Numbered from the stretch's first letter, positions 54,801 to 63,870 are shown. The stretch: 64,000 nt of DNA from Chloroflexota bacterium (GCA_019873645.1 JAIOAX010000004.1:167317-231316); one strand, 5' to 3'. Numbers and translations are program-made. The notes: generated by a model from the sequence alone, not told the origin.

Positions 54801-56409
54801 CATTTTGCAATTTGATCGTGTAGATCACCCGCAGGCCGGGGAGCTGGCTCGCTGGAGCGACCGATTTGGTCACTTTCAACTGCGGTTCGACCGTCAGTTC
54901 GGCAAGTTTGTTGTTGTTATGGCCCACGTAAGCCGCGACCGGAAAAGCCGTGGACGTGGCCGTGACGGCGTTCGTATAACGCGCCGCCGTACATCCTGTG
55001 CCGCCAAGCGTGATCGGTGTGTTTGCAGGTACCGTGACCACAAATGACGTGGTAATCACGCCGTATCCCGGCACGATAACATTCGTCCACAGCAAGCGCG
55101 GGCCGTTGACCAGCGGTGTGGGTAAATCGCCGCCGGCAGTCTGGGAGAAGATAAAAGTCGCGTACATGCGGTCTTCCAACGTCATTGCTGCCGTCACACT
55201 GATGGGGCTGTAGTAGGTAAGCGTGTAGGTGATGGGGCGATTGGGGAACGTCGAAGTCGCCGCGACGGGTGGGGAGACGGTCTTGACGCTCTTGGCAAAC
55301 GGACTGAGCACCAGCACGCTATGATCGGCTTTCAGCGTTGGATCGCGGAAGGGCATCAGATCGGCGTGGGCGCGCAAATCTACCGTACTCACCCGCGTAT
55401 ACAGACGGCGGGTCGGATTGTACGACAATTCCGGCGGCACGCGCACGGTGTAGGTGACATACGTGCTTTCGCCACGCGTCAAGACGAAGGTGGGATCAAA
55501 GCGCCAGACCAGGGTGCCTGAGGCCGGCACATAGGTCCACATCACGTTGGGCGCGCTGGCCGTGGCCGTGATGAACGCCGACTGTACTTCTATGGGCAGC
55601 CGTTCGGTAATCACCAACCTTGTCGCCGGCCAGCCGTCGGGACGATTAATGGTGTCCTTCAGCACATTCTCGATCTTGATGGTATACGTCAGCAACCGCC
55701 CGACGCGACACTCGTTCGCGCCGGCCCATTCCCCGGTAGCCGATTGCGTCAGCAGCAACAGCGGCGCGACGACCTGCGCTGTGGCAAGGTCGGCCGGGAA
55801 GATCTCCGTCCCCACGCTGGCGAATACAGAGTTCTCCACCGTGGAAGGGCCAAGCCGCCGCAAGCTTCCCGGCAGCGGCGCGGCAATGTAGTTATCCAGC
55901 GTCGGTTGTATAGTAATCGGCACCGTGGCCGTGAAGACAATCTCGATGCTATCACCGGCAACGATGGGATTCAGCCACCATGTCGCCTCGCCGCGTTTGA
56001 AGGTGTTGTTGACCCGCTGGGTGAACGTCGCCACCGCCCCTGGCGGATTGACCCGATAACCGTCGAACCTTGCCAGTACGCCATAGGGCCATGCCGTATT
56101 GATGTCCTGGAGCAGATTGGTGACCCACGTATCCGTGAGGATGACGCCACTGACCGTGCTGCCACCCCGGTTCAATACGGTGACTGTATAGGTGATCTTG
56201 TCACCGGCGAAGACTGTTTGCGGGCCACTTTGGTGGACTTCGAGGTCGGCCAGCGGCGCGGCGGGCGCCGGCAGGGCCTCGGCCAGGACCGGGCGCGGTT
56301 CCCTGAATTCAGGGCGTGCGAGGGGCCACAGAAAGATGCCCAATGTCACAACTGCCATCAGCCAGGGGAGCCAGAAAAGCTTTTTTGACCCAGAAAACAA
56401 CGCCGTCAT
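48817..56409 (-). CDS. Giant secreted DUF11-repeat protein
   Basis: A 2530-aa surface or wall protein. The N-terminus has a signal or anchor span (residues ~10-31). The rest is a chain of about fifteen or more Ig-like DUF11 domains, each with YTVTVLN- or YTISLSN-like openings and VTDTLP motifs. Toward the C-terminus two domain types alternate as a ~265-residue super-unit, present in near-identical DNA copies 795 bp apart. The last residues FTIYLPLVLRNK form a short hydrophobic tail typical of Chloroflexota exported proteins. No catalytic domain is seen, suggesting adhesin, stalk or coat. ATG follows AAAGGAGGGCGAC. Confidence 0.9.
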   Translation of the reverse strand: MTALFSGSKKLFWLPWLMAVVTLGIFLWPLARPEFREPRPVLAEALPAPAAPLADLEVHQSGPQTVFAGDKITYTVTVLNRGGSTVSGVILTDTWVTNLLQDINTAWPYGVLARFDGYRVNPPGAVATFTQRVNNTFKRGEATWWLNPIVAGDSIEIVFTATVPITIQPTLDNYIAAPLPGSLRRLGPSTVENSVFASVGTEIFPADLATAQVVAPLLLLTQSATGEWAGANECRVGRLLTYTIKIENVLKDTINRPDGWPATRLVITERLPIEVQSAFITATASAPNVMWTYVPASGTLVWRFDPTFVLTRGESTYVTYTVRVPPELSYNPTRRLYTRVSTVDLRAHADLMPFRDPTLKADHSVLVLSPFAKSVKTVSPPVAATSTFPNRPITYTLTYYSPISVTAAMTLEDRMYATFIFSQTAGGDLPTPLVNGPRLLWTNVIVPGYGVITTSFVVTVPANTPITLGGTGCTAARYTNAVTATSTAFPVAAYVGHNNNKLAELTVEPQLKVTKSVAPASQLPGLRVIYTIKLQNVGNTALPAPIVVTDTLPSRFVYKGMESDPPPGEPLVFGNTLVWTDVPTLPGGSTLIFSFKAEVDGAVGEKLKNKVEAYNLQTAYCKIEAADVTILSPFIIDKTAASWTGETVLLGSTSYPLVRQGDSLTYTPSIYNISPRTVYTITAFKDVLDSTSTPAANRTGLINPLTRGLEYSYTLPAPGYPLQPEALWSHVFTATMQGFGTTHAWCNDKERLANAKVEQAIGTVQFTVSGTVAMNTKALAPIYVLPHVSLYQQVYPNPVAIGELVTVVVTLRDNRTDPITPVTGIHLQWNLPTGFTLVDTNPITDSSTATSAFWNNITVPAGGESVIFIHARAPWRKQDGWSSSYTSVAQVNSLDDMSICIPKSTGFVKSQSGTVGPDHTLGLPGPIPSLGDQTYGSLVVNQGIELDKVSKPTEIGPYGVVEYTLNIKNLTGAPVSSIIITDILPFLGTSSWEYLETVAGIEPHSENPLRWNIGAIDAQSQERIVIKTRAASWLGLALNQLVGSAPINVSRATAYTTNVDVMVVSGIGFYKVVEPESIRAGEAVTYTIRLYNGALYDIQPVVITDTLPAGFFFDGMVSPSTLQPTISGQQLVWTLPSKVNKNGGTFNIVFRARTLTEAQGMFTGKYYNDLVAFARRADTQEVVEVPPTGPTAPVYVEGLPTVEMVKTATPRTVTQGGAVVYDIVLHNQSPQSRVLQITDTLPVSFTVAQLISPTQALVSYVGNQQQIAWRDVVIGGQSTLTLTFRARVDANTIPGRYSNVVQLQIGEFVLPPAQPTAHVWVIEIPRTDAQVSKTDGSLVAEKGELINYTIFYTNASAATAFQSIVLTETITPFTYVTLFGTDWTPLGDGRFRREIVGPINPRTSGTVQFMVELAENIPADVQRLHNQVEIAYFTDEPTLEITPYDNRAEDIDLISGGESIVAQKQVAYAGDTLLAGQEVTYTITLFNAGVQAHTLRVTDTLPLSFTLTTPIIPPLALVTQSPSGQQQVIWDGITIPAQSFAAIVFRAISNPRFFGPACNVVQVGREDGVELPPTPPHACVEVQPLQRVDAYVSKDDGVTWVQPGGILNYLIQYGNAATSQTSLATVILTETLSPPEVVGSVLSAGWTAVGNGRYRITLPGLSAGQTGETLFSVRLNNTIPVTVAAVSNQVEVGFTTGEPAVEAYLLNNIGQDVDMIQHNPNDILFSKSVLVPANPAPAGSLVTYTISLVNNTMNTQNLRVTDTLPLHFAFAQAIYPTTGVTTVWQGDHQLVVWETPIAPQMTLPLIFVAQVAPGAPSGRYCNAVQVQRGTTVQPPVSGLACVNVTSQVQTVDAQVSKSNGRTTVTAGDILTYTIRYTNALASDLALQTVVLTEMVSPTEMVAEVLSGGWQPLGDGRYRSLRSALLPGQSATTQFVVRLNSILPPGVTTLLNRVEIGYTTAEPAQEADPSNNIAEDEDTLRPAEGAIQASKTVVAPGDPTLAGSLVTYTISLSNPTQNAYTLRVTDTLPLHFTFAQAVTPPTGVTTVWQGDQQLVVWEMSIAPQGTLTLVFAAQIAADAPTGRYCNAVQVQRGTTVQPQATELACVNVTAPAMAKFVDAQISKSDGRTTAAAGDILTYTIRYTNALASDLPLQTVVLTETIAPPEAVAAMLSAGWQALGDGRYRITLPGLAVGQAAETRFVVRLNATIPVTVPAFYNQVTIGYTTAEPATESNPLDNAAQDVDMTQHNPDDVLFFKTVVAPGDPTLAGSLVTYTISLSNPTQNAYTLRVTDTLPLHFTFAQAVTPPTGVTTVWQGDQQLVVWETSIAPQGTLTLVFAAQIAANTPTDRYCNAVQVQRGTTAQPQATGLACVNVTAPATAKFVDAQISKSDGRTTAAAGDILTYTIRYTNALASDLPLQTVVLTETIAPAAYITLRNTTDWTALGDGRYTRQIAGSLNPGAVVEVRFVVQVSASPPDTLKSITNTVTIGYTTAEPATESNPTDNRYTDINTVTGGVVPTDFTIYLPLVLRNK
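49128..50441. repeat. 795-bp near-identical tandem duplication inside DUF11 gene
   Basis: The segment of roughly 520 bp at 49128-49646 recurs with only scattered differences at 49923-50441, offset by exactly 795 bp (265 codons). A more diverged third unit precedes it (in coordinates, ~50720-51230). The spacing keeps the reading frame. Confidence 0.85.
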
Positions 56410-56425
56410 TGTCGCCCTCCTTTCA

Positions 56426-56467
56426 CGAATTACGAATTACGAATCACGAATTACGAATTACGAATTC
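56426..56467. repeat. ACGAATT heptamer array
   Basis: Six consecutive 7-bp units ACGAATY lie in the divergent gap upstream of the DUF11 gene and the spermidine-synthase-like gene. They end just before the DUF11 ribosome binding site on the minus strand. Confidence 0.9.
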
Positions 56468-56551
56468 AAAACTAATTCTACCGTCAGAATCAAAGTATGC
56501 AAGGTGATGCAACTTGCTGTTTTGACGCAGCCGCGCTATCATTGTCATTGT

Positions 56552-59047
56552 ATGGATGCCTGGACGCTGGATAAAGAAAACGACGCTGTCGCGCCGGGCA
56601 GCAGCGGCGGGTTGTTCTGCCTCTCCGTCGCCACGCTGATGTTTGAAATCAACCTCACCCGCCTCTTTTCCGTCGCGCAGTTCTACCATTTCGCCTTCAT
56701 GATTATCAGCCTGGCGATGCTGGGCTGCGGCGCGAGTGGGACGTGGCTGGCGCTTGCCCCGCGCCTGGGCCGGCGTCAACCCCGCCACACGCTGGCCTGG
56801 CTGGCGCTTGGCTATGGGATTGCCTGCCCGGCGGCTTATCTGCTTATGAATTGGCTCCCCTTCGATTCATTCAGTATCGCCTGGGATCGCCGTCAGATCG
56901 TAATTCTGATCGTGCAATATCTGGCGCTGGCGCTCCCTTTCTTGTGCAGCGGCGCGGTGTTGGGGTTGCTGTTTGTCGTCCACCCCCAGGCGACAGGGCG
57001 CCTCTATGCGACGAACCTGGCCGGCTCGGCGTTGGGATGCGTGCTCGCCCTCATCCTCCCCGGTTGGGTAGGCGGTGAGGGAATTGTATGGCTGAGCGGC
57101 GTCGGCGGGGGGATCGCGGCCCTGAGTTTCCTCTGGCCCGGTTGTTGTGTTCGCAACAGCAGCTTCAGCCGCTCAGGGATGACCAAAGCCATTGCCACCC
57201 ATCCGGTTTTCACCTGCGCAGGCGCGCTCATCAGCGGTTGTACGGTAATCCTCCTCCTTCGACCAGCCGCGCTGGAACTGCGCCTCTCGCCGTACAAGAG
57301 CCTGAGCTACGCGCTGCAATTCCCCGGCGCGCGCGTAATCTGGCGACGCTGGAACAGCTTCTCGCGCGTAGATGTTGTTGAAAGCTCCGGCATCCGCTCG
57401 CTGCCGGGCCTTAGCTACCGCTATATGGTGCCACTGCCACCCCAGCATGGTCTGCTTGTGGATGGTGACGATCTCAACCCGATCCTGCGGCTATCTTCTC
57501 CCGAGGTCGCCGACCTAACCTTCAGCGACTATCTGCCCACCGCCGTCGCCTATCAATTGCGTCCGGGCGCGCACGCGCTGGTGGTGGAACCCGGCGGGGG
57601 GCTGGAAATCCAGGTGGCGCAGGCGCAGGGTGCAACGTCCGTCACTGCCGTCGCGGCTAACCCGCTCATCGTCGCGGCGGCTGCCGAAAGCTACTATGCG
57701 CCCGGCGTCGCTACGGTCGTCGAGGATGCGCGCAGCTTCCTCCGCCGCACCGCCGCGCGCTACGAAGTGCTCACCCTGGCGCTGACGACACCCTATCGCC
57801 CGATCCGTTCCGGCGCGTACAGTCTGGCGGAGGATTACCATTACACCGTCGAGGCCTTCTGCGATTATCTGCGCGCGCTCACGCCCGACGGCCTGCTGGT
57901 CATCAGCCGTTGGTTGCAGATGCCGCCGAGTGAATCGCTGCGCGCGTTCGCCCTGGCGGTCACAGCCATAGAACAGGGCGGCGGCGAACCGGCGCAACAG
58001 ATCGTCGCTTTTCGCGGCTATGCCGTGATGACGCTGCTGGTGAAAAGGTCGCCGTTCACAGCAACGGAACTGGCGCATATCCGTCGCTTCGCCGCTGCCA
58101 ACGCTTTCGATATGGTCTACGCTCCCGATATTCAACCGGATGAAGTCAACCGTTACAACGTGCTGGCGGAACCGGTCTACTATCAAACCTTCACGGCGCT
58201 ACTCGAAGCTGCAGACCGTACGGCGTGGTATGCGGCCTACCCCTTCGATGTGACGCCGCCGACCGACGTGCGCCCGTTCTTCGGGCACTTTTTCAAGTGG
58301 TCGCAGACGCAACAGGTGCTGGCGGAACTGGGGAAAACCTGGCAACCCTTCGGCGGCGCGGGGTACTTCGTGCTGGCGGCGTTGTTGCTGCTGGCGATTG
58401 CCGCCGCCGGGGTGATTATCCTCCTGCCGGTCGCCGTCGCACGGCGGCGTATCGGCAAGGCAACGACGCCGGTATACTTCGGGCTGCTGGGGTTGGGTTT
58501 CATGCTCGTGGAGATTCCGCTGATGCAGCGTTTCATCCTCTTCCTGGGGCATCCGGCCTACGCGATGACGAGTGTGCTCTTTGCAGTGCTGTTCTTTTCC
58601 GGCATCGGCAGCCTGCTGGCGCAGCGCGTTCCGGCGCGGCTGGCGTTAGGGCTGTTGGTGGGGCTGATTGGGATTTATGCGCCAGGTCTACCGGCGCTTT
58701 TCGCCCGGACATTGGCCTTGCCGTTAGGTGGGCGGATGGCCGTCACGGTGCTGGCACTCGCGCCGGTCGGTCTATTGATGGGAATGCCGTTCCCACAGGG
58801 GCTACGCCGCCTTGAGGCAACGCCGCAATCCATCCCCTGGGCGTGGGGCGTCAACGGGGCATTGTCGGTGGTGGCTTCGGTGCTGGCGGCGCTGCTGGCG
58901 CTCTCCACGGGCTTCGATGGGGTGCTGCTCGGCGGGGCGCTGTGCTACGCCGGCGCGTGGCTCACGGCGGGTCAGGGCTGCGACGTGGGCGCGGCCCCGA
59001 TGGCTGCGCCAGTGAACGGGACAAAAATGACGCCGCCCAAGTTGTAA
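56552..59047 (+). CDS. Membrane protein with spermidine-synthase-like domain
   Basis: An 831-aa protein. About seven N-terminal spans (residues ~15-230) are followed by a soluble Rossmann-like domain (~330-620) resembling spermidine synthase/SAM methyltransferases (LVVEPGGGLEIQVAQAQGATSVTAVAANPLIV, VEDARSFLRR). Some six further spans reach the end. The polyamine-site motifs of true SpeE are not clear, so the enzyme activity is open. I place the start at ATG 56552; longer frames run over the repeat and the divergent gene. The 3' end overlaps the convergent methyltransferase by 76 bp. Confidence 0.75.
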   Translation: MDAWTLDKENDAVAPGSSGGLFCLSVATLMFEINLTRLFSVAQFYHFAFMIISLAMLGCGASGTWLALAPRLGRRQPRHTLAWLALGYGIACPAAYLLMNWLPFDSFSIAWDRRQIVILIVQYLALALPFLCSGAVLGLLFVVHPQATGRLYATNLAGSALGCVLALILPGWVGGEGIVWLSGVGGGIAALSFLWPGCCVRNSSFSRSGMTKAIATHPVFTCAGALISGCTVILLLRPAALELRLSPYKSLSYALQFPGARVIWRRWNSFSRVDVVESSGIRSLPGLSYRYMVPLPPQHGLLVDGDDLNPILRLSSPEVADLTFSDYLPTAVAYQLRPGAHALVVEPGGGLEIQVAQAQGATSVTAVAANPLIVAAAAESYYAPGVATVVEDARSFLRRTAARYEVLTLALTTPYRPIRSGAYSLAEDYHYTVEAFCDYLRALTPDGLLVISRWLQMPPSESLRAFALAVTAIEQGGGEPAQQIVAFRGYAVMTLLVKRSPFTATELAHIRRFAAANAFDMVYAPDIQPDEVNRYNVLAEPVYYQTFTALLEAADRTAWYAAYPFDVTPPTDVRPFFGHFFKWSQTQQVLAELGKTWQPFGGAGYFVLAALLLLAIAAAGVIILLPVAVARRRIGKATTPVYFGLLGLGFMLVEIPLMQRFILFLGHPAYAMTSVLFAVLFFSGIGSLLAQRVPARLALGLLVGLIGIYAPGLPALFARTLALPLGGRMAVTVLALAPVGLLMGMPFPQGLRRLEATPQSIPWAWGVNGALSVVASVLAALLALSTGFDGVLLGGALCYAGAWLTAGQGCDVGAAPMAAPVNGTKMTPPKL

Positions 59048-59796
59048 GCTTTCAGGTCGTCGCCCGCTTTCACAAACTGCCACAGGCTCTGGTAGCCGCC
59101 CGGCGGGCCGATGGGGATGACCAGCCGTCCGCCGTCCTTGAGCTGTGCAACCAACGGCGGCGGCAGGTGATCCGGCGCGGCGGTGACGATGATGGCGTCG
59201 AAGGGCGCGTGTTCTTCCCAGCCGTAGTAGCCGTCGCCCTGCTTGACCTGCACGTTGGTATAGCCCAGATCGCGCAAGCGCGCGGCAGCCTGCTCGGCCA
59301 GTTCGGGGATGATTTCGACGCTGTAGACCTCGATATCCCCCAGTTCGGCGAGCACCGCCGCCTGGTAGCCCGATCCCGTGCCGATTTCCAGCACCTTCTC
59401 CCCGGGTTGCAGTGACAACAGCTCCGTCATCCACGCAACGATGTAGGGTTGCGAGATGGTTTGCCCGTAACCGATGGGCAAGGGATGGTCAGCATACGCC
59501 AGGGATACGTAATCCGCCGGCACAAAGCGATGGCGCGGCACAGTGCGCATAGCGCGCAATACGGCCGGATCGGTCACATTGCGGCTGACGATGGTTTCTT
59601 CCACCATCCGTAAACGTTCTTGCGTCATGGCTTCTTCGTCAAAGGCTGGTGTCGCTGTAGGCGCCGGCGTTGCCGTGGGCATCGGCGTCAATGAGACGGC
59701 GCGCGGCGCGGTCAGCCGGCTATAGATCAGCGTGCCGACGATCACGATACCAACGACACCCGCGGCCCAGTACCACCATCTGCGTCGCTGCTTCAT
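58972..59796 (-). CDS. pcm: Membrane-anchored protein-L-isoaspartate O-methyltransferase
   Basis: A 274-aa protein whose C-terminal ~210 residues are a complete PIMT. They carry RHRFVPADYVSLAYADHPLPIGYGQTISQPYIVAWMTELL, VLEIGTGSGYQAAVLAELG and the IIVTAAPDHLPPPLVAQL block. Unlike cytosolic Pcm it begins with a span (residues ~8-27) and a Thr/Pro/Ala linker (TPMPTATPAPTATPAF). This is the layout of exported proteins here. It would repair isoaspartyl sites, but SAM supply outside the cytoplasm is unexplained. ATG 59796 follows GGGAGGGTTG. Confidence 0.85.
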   Translation of the reverse strand: MKQRRRWWYWAAGVVGIVIVGTLIYSRLTAPRAVSLTPMPTATPAPTATPAFDEEAMTQERLRMVEETIVSRNVTDPAVLRAMRTVPRHRFVPADYVSLAYADHPLPIGYGQTISQPYIVAWMTELLSLQPGEKVLEIGTGSGYQAAVLAELGDIEVYSVEIIPELAEQAAARLRDLGYTNVQVKQGDGYYGWEEHAPFDAIIVTAAPDHLPPPLVAQLKDGGRLVIPIGPPGGYQSLWQFVKAGDDLKAYNLGGVIFVPFTGAAIGAAPTSQP

Positions 59797-59805
59797 CAAC
59801 CCTCC

Positions 59806-59855
59806 CGCTCCCTAATCCCCACTCCCCAATCCCTAATCCCCACTCCCTAATCCCT
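59806..59855. repeat. CCCTAAT/CCCCACT heptamer array before pcm
   Basis: About seven 7-bp units alternate between CCCTAAT and CCCCACT or CCCCAAT. On the minus strand they form the pcm leader and end at its ribosome binding site; the first lie at the proA 3' end. Confidence 0.88.
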
Positions 59856-61133
59856 CACATGCATATCCCCATAGACAATCCATTTGTATGTCGTCAGGGC
59901 TTCCAATCCCATCGGGCCGCGCGCGTGGAGCTTTTGGGTGCTGATGGCGACCTCGGCGCCCAGGCCGAACTGCCCGCCGTCGTTGAAGCGCGTGCTGGCA
60001 TTGACGAACACCGCCGCCGAGTTGATGGCATTGACGAAATACGTGGCATTACGCCAATCGTTGGTGAGGATACCGTCGGAGTGCTCGGTGCTGTGCGCTT
60101 GAATGTGGGCGATGGCCTCGTCAACTGAGTCCACGATTTTCACGCCGAGGATCAACGCCAGCCATTCCTGATCGAAGTCCTCCGGCCCGGCGGGGACCAC
60201 CTTCGCGCCACCGGCGCGGTCGCGGAGAATTTCCAGCGCGTCCGGCGTGGCCCGCAATTCGACGCCGCTGCGCGCCAACCGTTCGGCCAAGGCGGGCAGG
60301 AATGTCGCGGCAACGGCGCGGTGAACAAGGAGAGTATCCAGGGCATTGCAGACGCTTGGACGCTGTACCTTAGCGTTCTCGATCACGTCCAGAGCGCGCG
60401 TCAGGTCGGCGCTGGCGTCCACGAACAGATGGCAGATGCCGATGCCGCCGGTAATCACGGGGATCGTGCTCTGCTCGCGGCACAGGCGGTGCAGGCTCGC
60501 GCCGCCGCGCGGGATGATCATATCCACATATGCATCCAGGCGCAGCAGTTGCGTCACCAGAGCGCGGTCAGGGTTGGCGATGAGCTGCACGGCGGCAGAC
60601 GGCAACCCTGCTTTCTGGAGTGCCGCCTGAATTACCGCGACGAGCGCCAGATTGCTGCGCAAGGTCTCACTGCCGCCGCGCAGGATGACGGCGTTGCCGG
60701 TTTTGAGGGACAGGGTGGCGATGTCAATGGTGACGTTGGGGCGGGCTTCGTAGATCACACCGAGCACGCCGATGGGGATGCGTCGCCGGCTCAAGCGGAT
60801 GCCGTTGGGCAGCACGCGCCCTTCGATCTCCGCGCCGACGGGGTCGGGCAGTGTGGCGACTTTGCGTGTATCGGCGGCCAACGCCGCGATGCGCTTTTCG
60901 TTCAACAACAGGCGATCCAGCAGCGCGTCGCCCATGCCTTTCGCCCGCGCCTCGGCAATGTCGCAGGCGTTCTGCTCCAGGATGATCGCGGTTTGTGCTT
61001 CCAACTCGGCGGCAATCGCCAGGAGCGCCGCGTCCTTCTGGGCCGTTGTCAACAGCGCCAGTTCACGGCTCGCCGCCTTCGCTGCGCGGCCCATGGCGAT
61101 CAGGTCTACATGGGTGTATGCTTCGTTCATCAT
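59847..61133 (-). CDS. proA: Gamma-glutamyl phosphate reductase
   Basis: NADPH-dependent second step of proline synthesis. The 428-aa aldehyde-dehydrogenase-fold protein has the catalytic Cys in [14 protein letters not shown], the [30 protein letters not shown] block and the C-terminal [23 protein letters not shown] motif. ATG follows TGGAGGA; a second ATG is adjacent. It lies downstream of proB but separated by a 332-bp repeat-filled gap. Confidence 0.96.
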   Translation of the reverse strand: MMNEAYTHVDLIAMGRAAKAASRELALLTTAQKDAALLAIAAELEAQTAIILEQNACDIAEARAKGMGDALLDRLLLNEKRIAALAADTRKVATLPDPVGAEIEGRVLPNGIRLSRRRIPIGVLGVIYEARPNVTIDIATLSLKTGNAVILRGGSETLRSNLALVAVIQAALQKAGLPSAAVQLIANPDRALVTQLLRLDAYVDMIIPRGGASLHRLCREQSTIPVITGGIGICHLFVDASADLTRALDVIENAKVQRPSVCNALDTLLVHRAVAATFLPALAERLARSGVELRATPDALEILRDRAGGAKVVPAGPEDFDQEWLALILGVKIVDSVDEAIAHIQAHSTEHSDGILTNDWRNATYFVNAINSAAVFVNASTRFNDGGQFGLGAEVAISTQKLHARGPMGLEALTTYKWIVYGDMHVRD

Positions 61134-61144
61134 TCCTCCATTTT

Positions 61145-61465
61145 AGCGGTCAGCTGTCAGCCATCAGCGGTCAGCTGTCAGCCGTCAGCGGTCAGCCTTC
61201 AGCCGTCAGCGGTCAGCCTTCAGCCGTCAGCGGTCAGCCTTCAGCCATCAGCGGTCAGCTGTCAGCCGTCAGCGGTCAGCCTTCAGCCGTCAGCCTTTAG
61301 CCTTCAGCCTTCAGCCGAAAAGCTACTAACAGCTAACAGCTAATAGCTGATTGCTGATAGCTGATTGCTAACAGCTAATAGCTGATTGCTGATAGCTGAT
61401 TGCTGATTGCTGATTGCTGATAGCTGATTGCTGATAGCTGATTGCTGATTGCTGATTGCTGACAG
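61145..61465. repeat. Long inverted heptamer array between proB and proA
   Basis: The whole gap consists of more than 40 seven-base units. On the coding (minus) strand TCAGCNN units follow the proB stop, then GCTGANN units lead to the proA ribosome binding site. The design equals that of the arrays at 6476 and 7745. No spacers, no gene. Confidence 0.93.
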
Positions 61466-62584
61466 CTATAGCACAATCATATCGTTCCGATGCACGACTA
61501 CCGCGCCGTAGGTGTAGCCCAGACGTTCGGCGATGCTCTCGGAGTGGCAACCCTTGATTTGCTTCAGATCGTCGCTGGTGTAGCGGACGATGCCGCGTGC
61601 GATCTCACCGTTGTGCTCATTGTAGATGGCGACGGTATCGCCGCGGTCAAAGGTGCCGTGGACGGCGACGATGCCCGCCGGCAACAGGCTGCTGCCACGC
61701 TTGCTGAGCGCGTCCGCCGCGCCCTTATCTACCACCAGACGCCCGGTATGGGTGACGCCCGCCAGAATCCAGCGTTTGCGGTTCTCCGGCGGCGTATCCA
61801 GTGCCGGGAAGCGCGTCCCCAGGGCCTCCCCTCCAACGATGCGCGTGATGACATTCGGCTCTGTCCCCGAGGCAATCACGGCGTCCGCGCCGGCGCGCCG
61901 GGCGACAGCAGCGGCCTGCAATTTTGTCGCCATGCCCCCCACCCCCAAGCCGCTGCGGCTGCCGCCGGCCAGCGCCAGCAGGTTTTCGTCAATCACATTG
62001 ACCTCGCGGATGAGCTGCGCGTCGGGATGTTCACGCGGGTCGGCGGTGAACAGCCCAGGCAGGTCCGTGAGCATAATCAGCAGGTCGGCGTTCGCCAGTA
62101 CCGCCACCAGTGCGGAGAGATTATCGTTGTCGCCGATCTTGATCTCGTCGGTGGCGACGGCGTCATTTTCGTTGATGACCGGGATGATGCGATGTTCCAG
62201 GAGGGTGTTGAGGGTATCCTGGGCGTTGAGGAAGCGATGGCGGCTTTCTACATCGCCGTAAGTCAGCAAGATTTGTCCAATGTGGATGCCGTAAATCTCG
62301 AAGAAGCGCTCCCAGGTGAGCATCAGACGGCTTTGGCCCACGGCGGCGAGCATCTGTTTGTTGGCGACCGTGGCGGGCAGGTCGGGGAAACCGAGCCTGG
62401 CCCGCCCTACAGCCACCGCGCCTGAAGTGCAAACGATGACATCGTGGCCGCGATGGTGCAATTCGGCGCATTGGCGCACCAACTCCACCATATTTGGCAG
62501 GCTCAACTGGCGCGTCCCGCCGGTCAAGACGCTCGTGCCGACCTTGACCACAATGCGTTTGCAGGATTGACTGTCTGATTTCAT
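61466..62584 (-). CDS. proB: Glutamate 5-kinase
   Basis: First enzyme of proline synthesis, ATP-dependent and usually proline-inhibited. The 372-aa protein has an amino-acid-kinase domain ([14 protein letters not shown] at the start, [24 protein letters not shown] near residue 150, [10 protein letters not shown]). A C-terminal PUA domain covers ~285-360. Its ATG overlaps the citrate synthase stop by 4 bp. Complete. Confidence 0.96.
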   Translation of the reverse strand: MKSDSQSCKRIVVKVGTSVLTGGTRQLSLPNMVELVRQCAELHHRGHDVIVCTSGAVAVGRARLGFPDLPATVANKQMLAAVGQSRLMLTWERFFEIYGIHIGQILLTYGDVESRHRFLNAQDTLNTLLEHRIIPVINENDAVATDEIKIGDNDNLSALVAVLANADLLIMLTDLPGLFTADPREHPDAQLIREVNVIDENLLALAGGSRSGLGVGGMATKLQAAAVARRAGADAVIASGTEPNVITRIVGGEALGTRFPALDTPPENRKRWILAGVTHTGRLVVDKGAADALSKRGSSLLPAGIVAVHGTFDRGDTVAIYNEHNGEIARGIVRYTSDDLKQIKGCHSESIAERLGYTYGAVVVHRNDMIVL

Positions 62585-63792
62585 ACGCGCTGGTCAATCG
62601 GGATATAGGGACGCTCAACCGGGCCGACATACAGAGCATTGGGGCGGATCAGGCGATTATTGGCGTATTGCTCCATAATATGCGCCGTCCAACCGGCGAT
62701 ACGGCACATGGCAAAGAAGGGCGTCAGTAAATCCATCGGGATGCCGAGCATGTGTAGCAACGGCGCCATATAGAAGTCCACGTTGGGAAACAGCCGCTTG
62801 CGCTCCCAAACCACCTCGGCGACGGCGTTGGCCAACTCATACAGGTGGAAATCGCCTGCCTGTGCACACAACTGGTAAAGCATGTCCTTAATATACGGCA
62901 CGCGCGAGTCGCCAGCTTTGCGGTAAATGCGGTGTCCAAAGCCCAGGATGCGTTGTTTTGCAGCCAAGGCTCTGTCAATGTACGGCTCGACGTTCTCCAG
63001 CGTCCCAATCTCGAACAGCATCTCCAGCGCACCCTGATTCGCCCCGCCGTGCAAGGGGCCTTTGAGCGTACCCATCGCCGACGTGATCGCTGCACCCATA
63101 TCCGAAAGTGTGGAAGCCGTCACCCGCGCTGCGAACGTCGAGGCGTTGAAGCTGTGCTCGGCCATCAGCAGCATTGTCAGATCCATCGCGCGGGCTTCCA
63201 GAGGGGTGGGACGTTTCCCATGCATCATATACAGGAAGTTCTCGGCATGCCCCAGTCGGGGGTCCGGATGCACCCACATTTTCCCCTGTGACTCACGGCA
63301 GTAGTAGGCGACCAGGGTGGGGAATTTAGCCGTCAGGTACATGGCCTTCATCAGGCGCGATTCGGGGCGGGTGTTATCTTCGCCGGGGTTGTCGGAGGCC
63401 AGTACCGAGACCGCCGTGCGCAGCGCATCCATCGGTTTCATATAGTGGGAGAGAAAGCGCAGGATTTCATAGATGCCCGCGTCCACCTCGCGTTCCGCAG
63501 CCAGCGCGATTTTGAACGCCTCCAACTGGCTTGGGGTGGGTAGCTCGTTTGTCCACAGCAGATAAACAACTTCCTCGAAAGTAGAATGGGCGGCCAACTC
63601 GCGGATGTCAATGCCGCGATATTGAAGCGCGCCAATGTCGCCGTTGACATCCGAGATGGCGCTGCGCGCCACGAGGACCCCCTCAAGCCCTTCGTGGACC
63701 TGCTGCTCCACCGGATACTCGCCCACAAACATGGGCAAACGGTTATCCAGCACCAGCAAACTCTCAACCTTGAAACCCGTTCTCGTCTCCAT
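62581..63792 (-). CDS. gltA: Citrate synthase
   Basis: Condenses acetyl-CoA and oxaloacetate. The 403-aa protein, type-II-like short form, has the catalytic His in [12 protein letters not shown], His in GFGHRIYRK and Asp in [12 protein letters not shown], plus [10 protein letters not shown]. Members of this length may also be 2-methylcitrate synthases; the context does not decide, but the typical motifs favour citrate synthase. Start follows AAAAGGAGGAGCG on the minus strand. First gene of the citrate synthase-proB run. Confidence 0.93.
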   Translation of the reverse strand: METRTGFKVESLLVLDNRLPMFVGEYPVEQQVHEGLEGVLVARSAISDVNGDIGALQYRGIDIRELAAHSTFEEVVYLLWTNELPTPSQLEAFKIALAAEREVDAGIYEILRFLSHYMKPMDALRTAVSVLASDNPGEDNTRPESRLMKAMYLTAKFPTLVAYYCRESQGKMWVHPDPRLGHAENFLYMMHGKRPTPLEARAMDLTMLLMAEHSFNASTFAARVTASTLSDMGAAITSAMGTLKGPLHGGANQGALEMLFEIGTLENVEPYIDRALAAKQRILGFGHRIYRKAGDSRVPYIKDMLYQLCAQAGDFHLYELANAVAEVVWERKRLFPNVDFYMAPLLHMLGIPMDLLTPFFAMCRIAGWTAHIMEQYANNRLIRPNALYVGPVERPYIPIDQRV

Positions 63793-63804
63793 CGCTCCTC
63801 CTTT

Positions 63805-63870
63805 TAAGAATCAGCAAATCTAAGAATCAGCAAAACTAAGAATCAGCGAAGCTAAGAATTGGCGAATCAA
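63805..63870. repeat. 16-bp word repeat upstream of citrate synthase
   Basis: About four 16-bp units of the form AAGAATCAGCRAANCT end directly at the citrate synthase ribosome binding site on the minus strand. The words relate to those at 5341-5406. Confidence 0.85.

Noticed and set aside
61145..61465. CRISPR array
   Set aside because: Units are 7 bp, contiguous and degenerate; there are no unique spacers, no 20-40-bp repeats and no cas genes. The same holds for 7745-7940.
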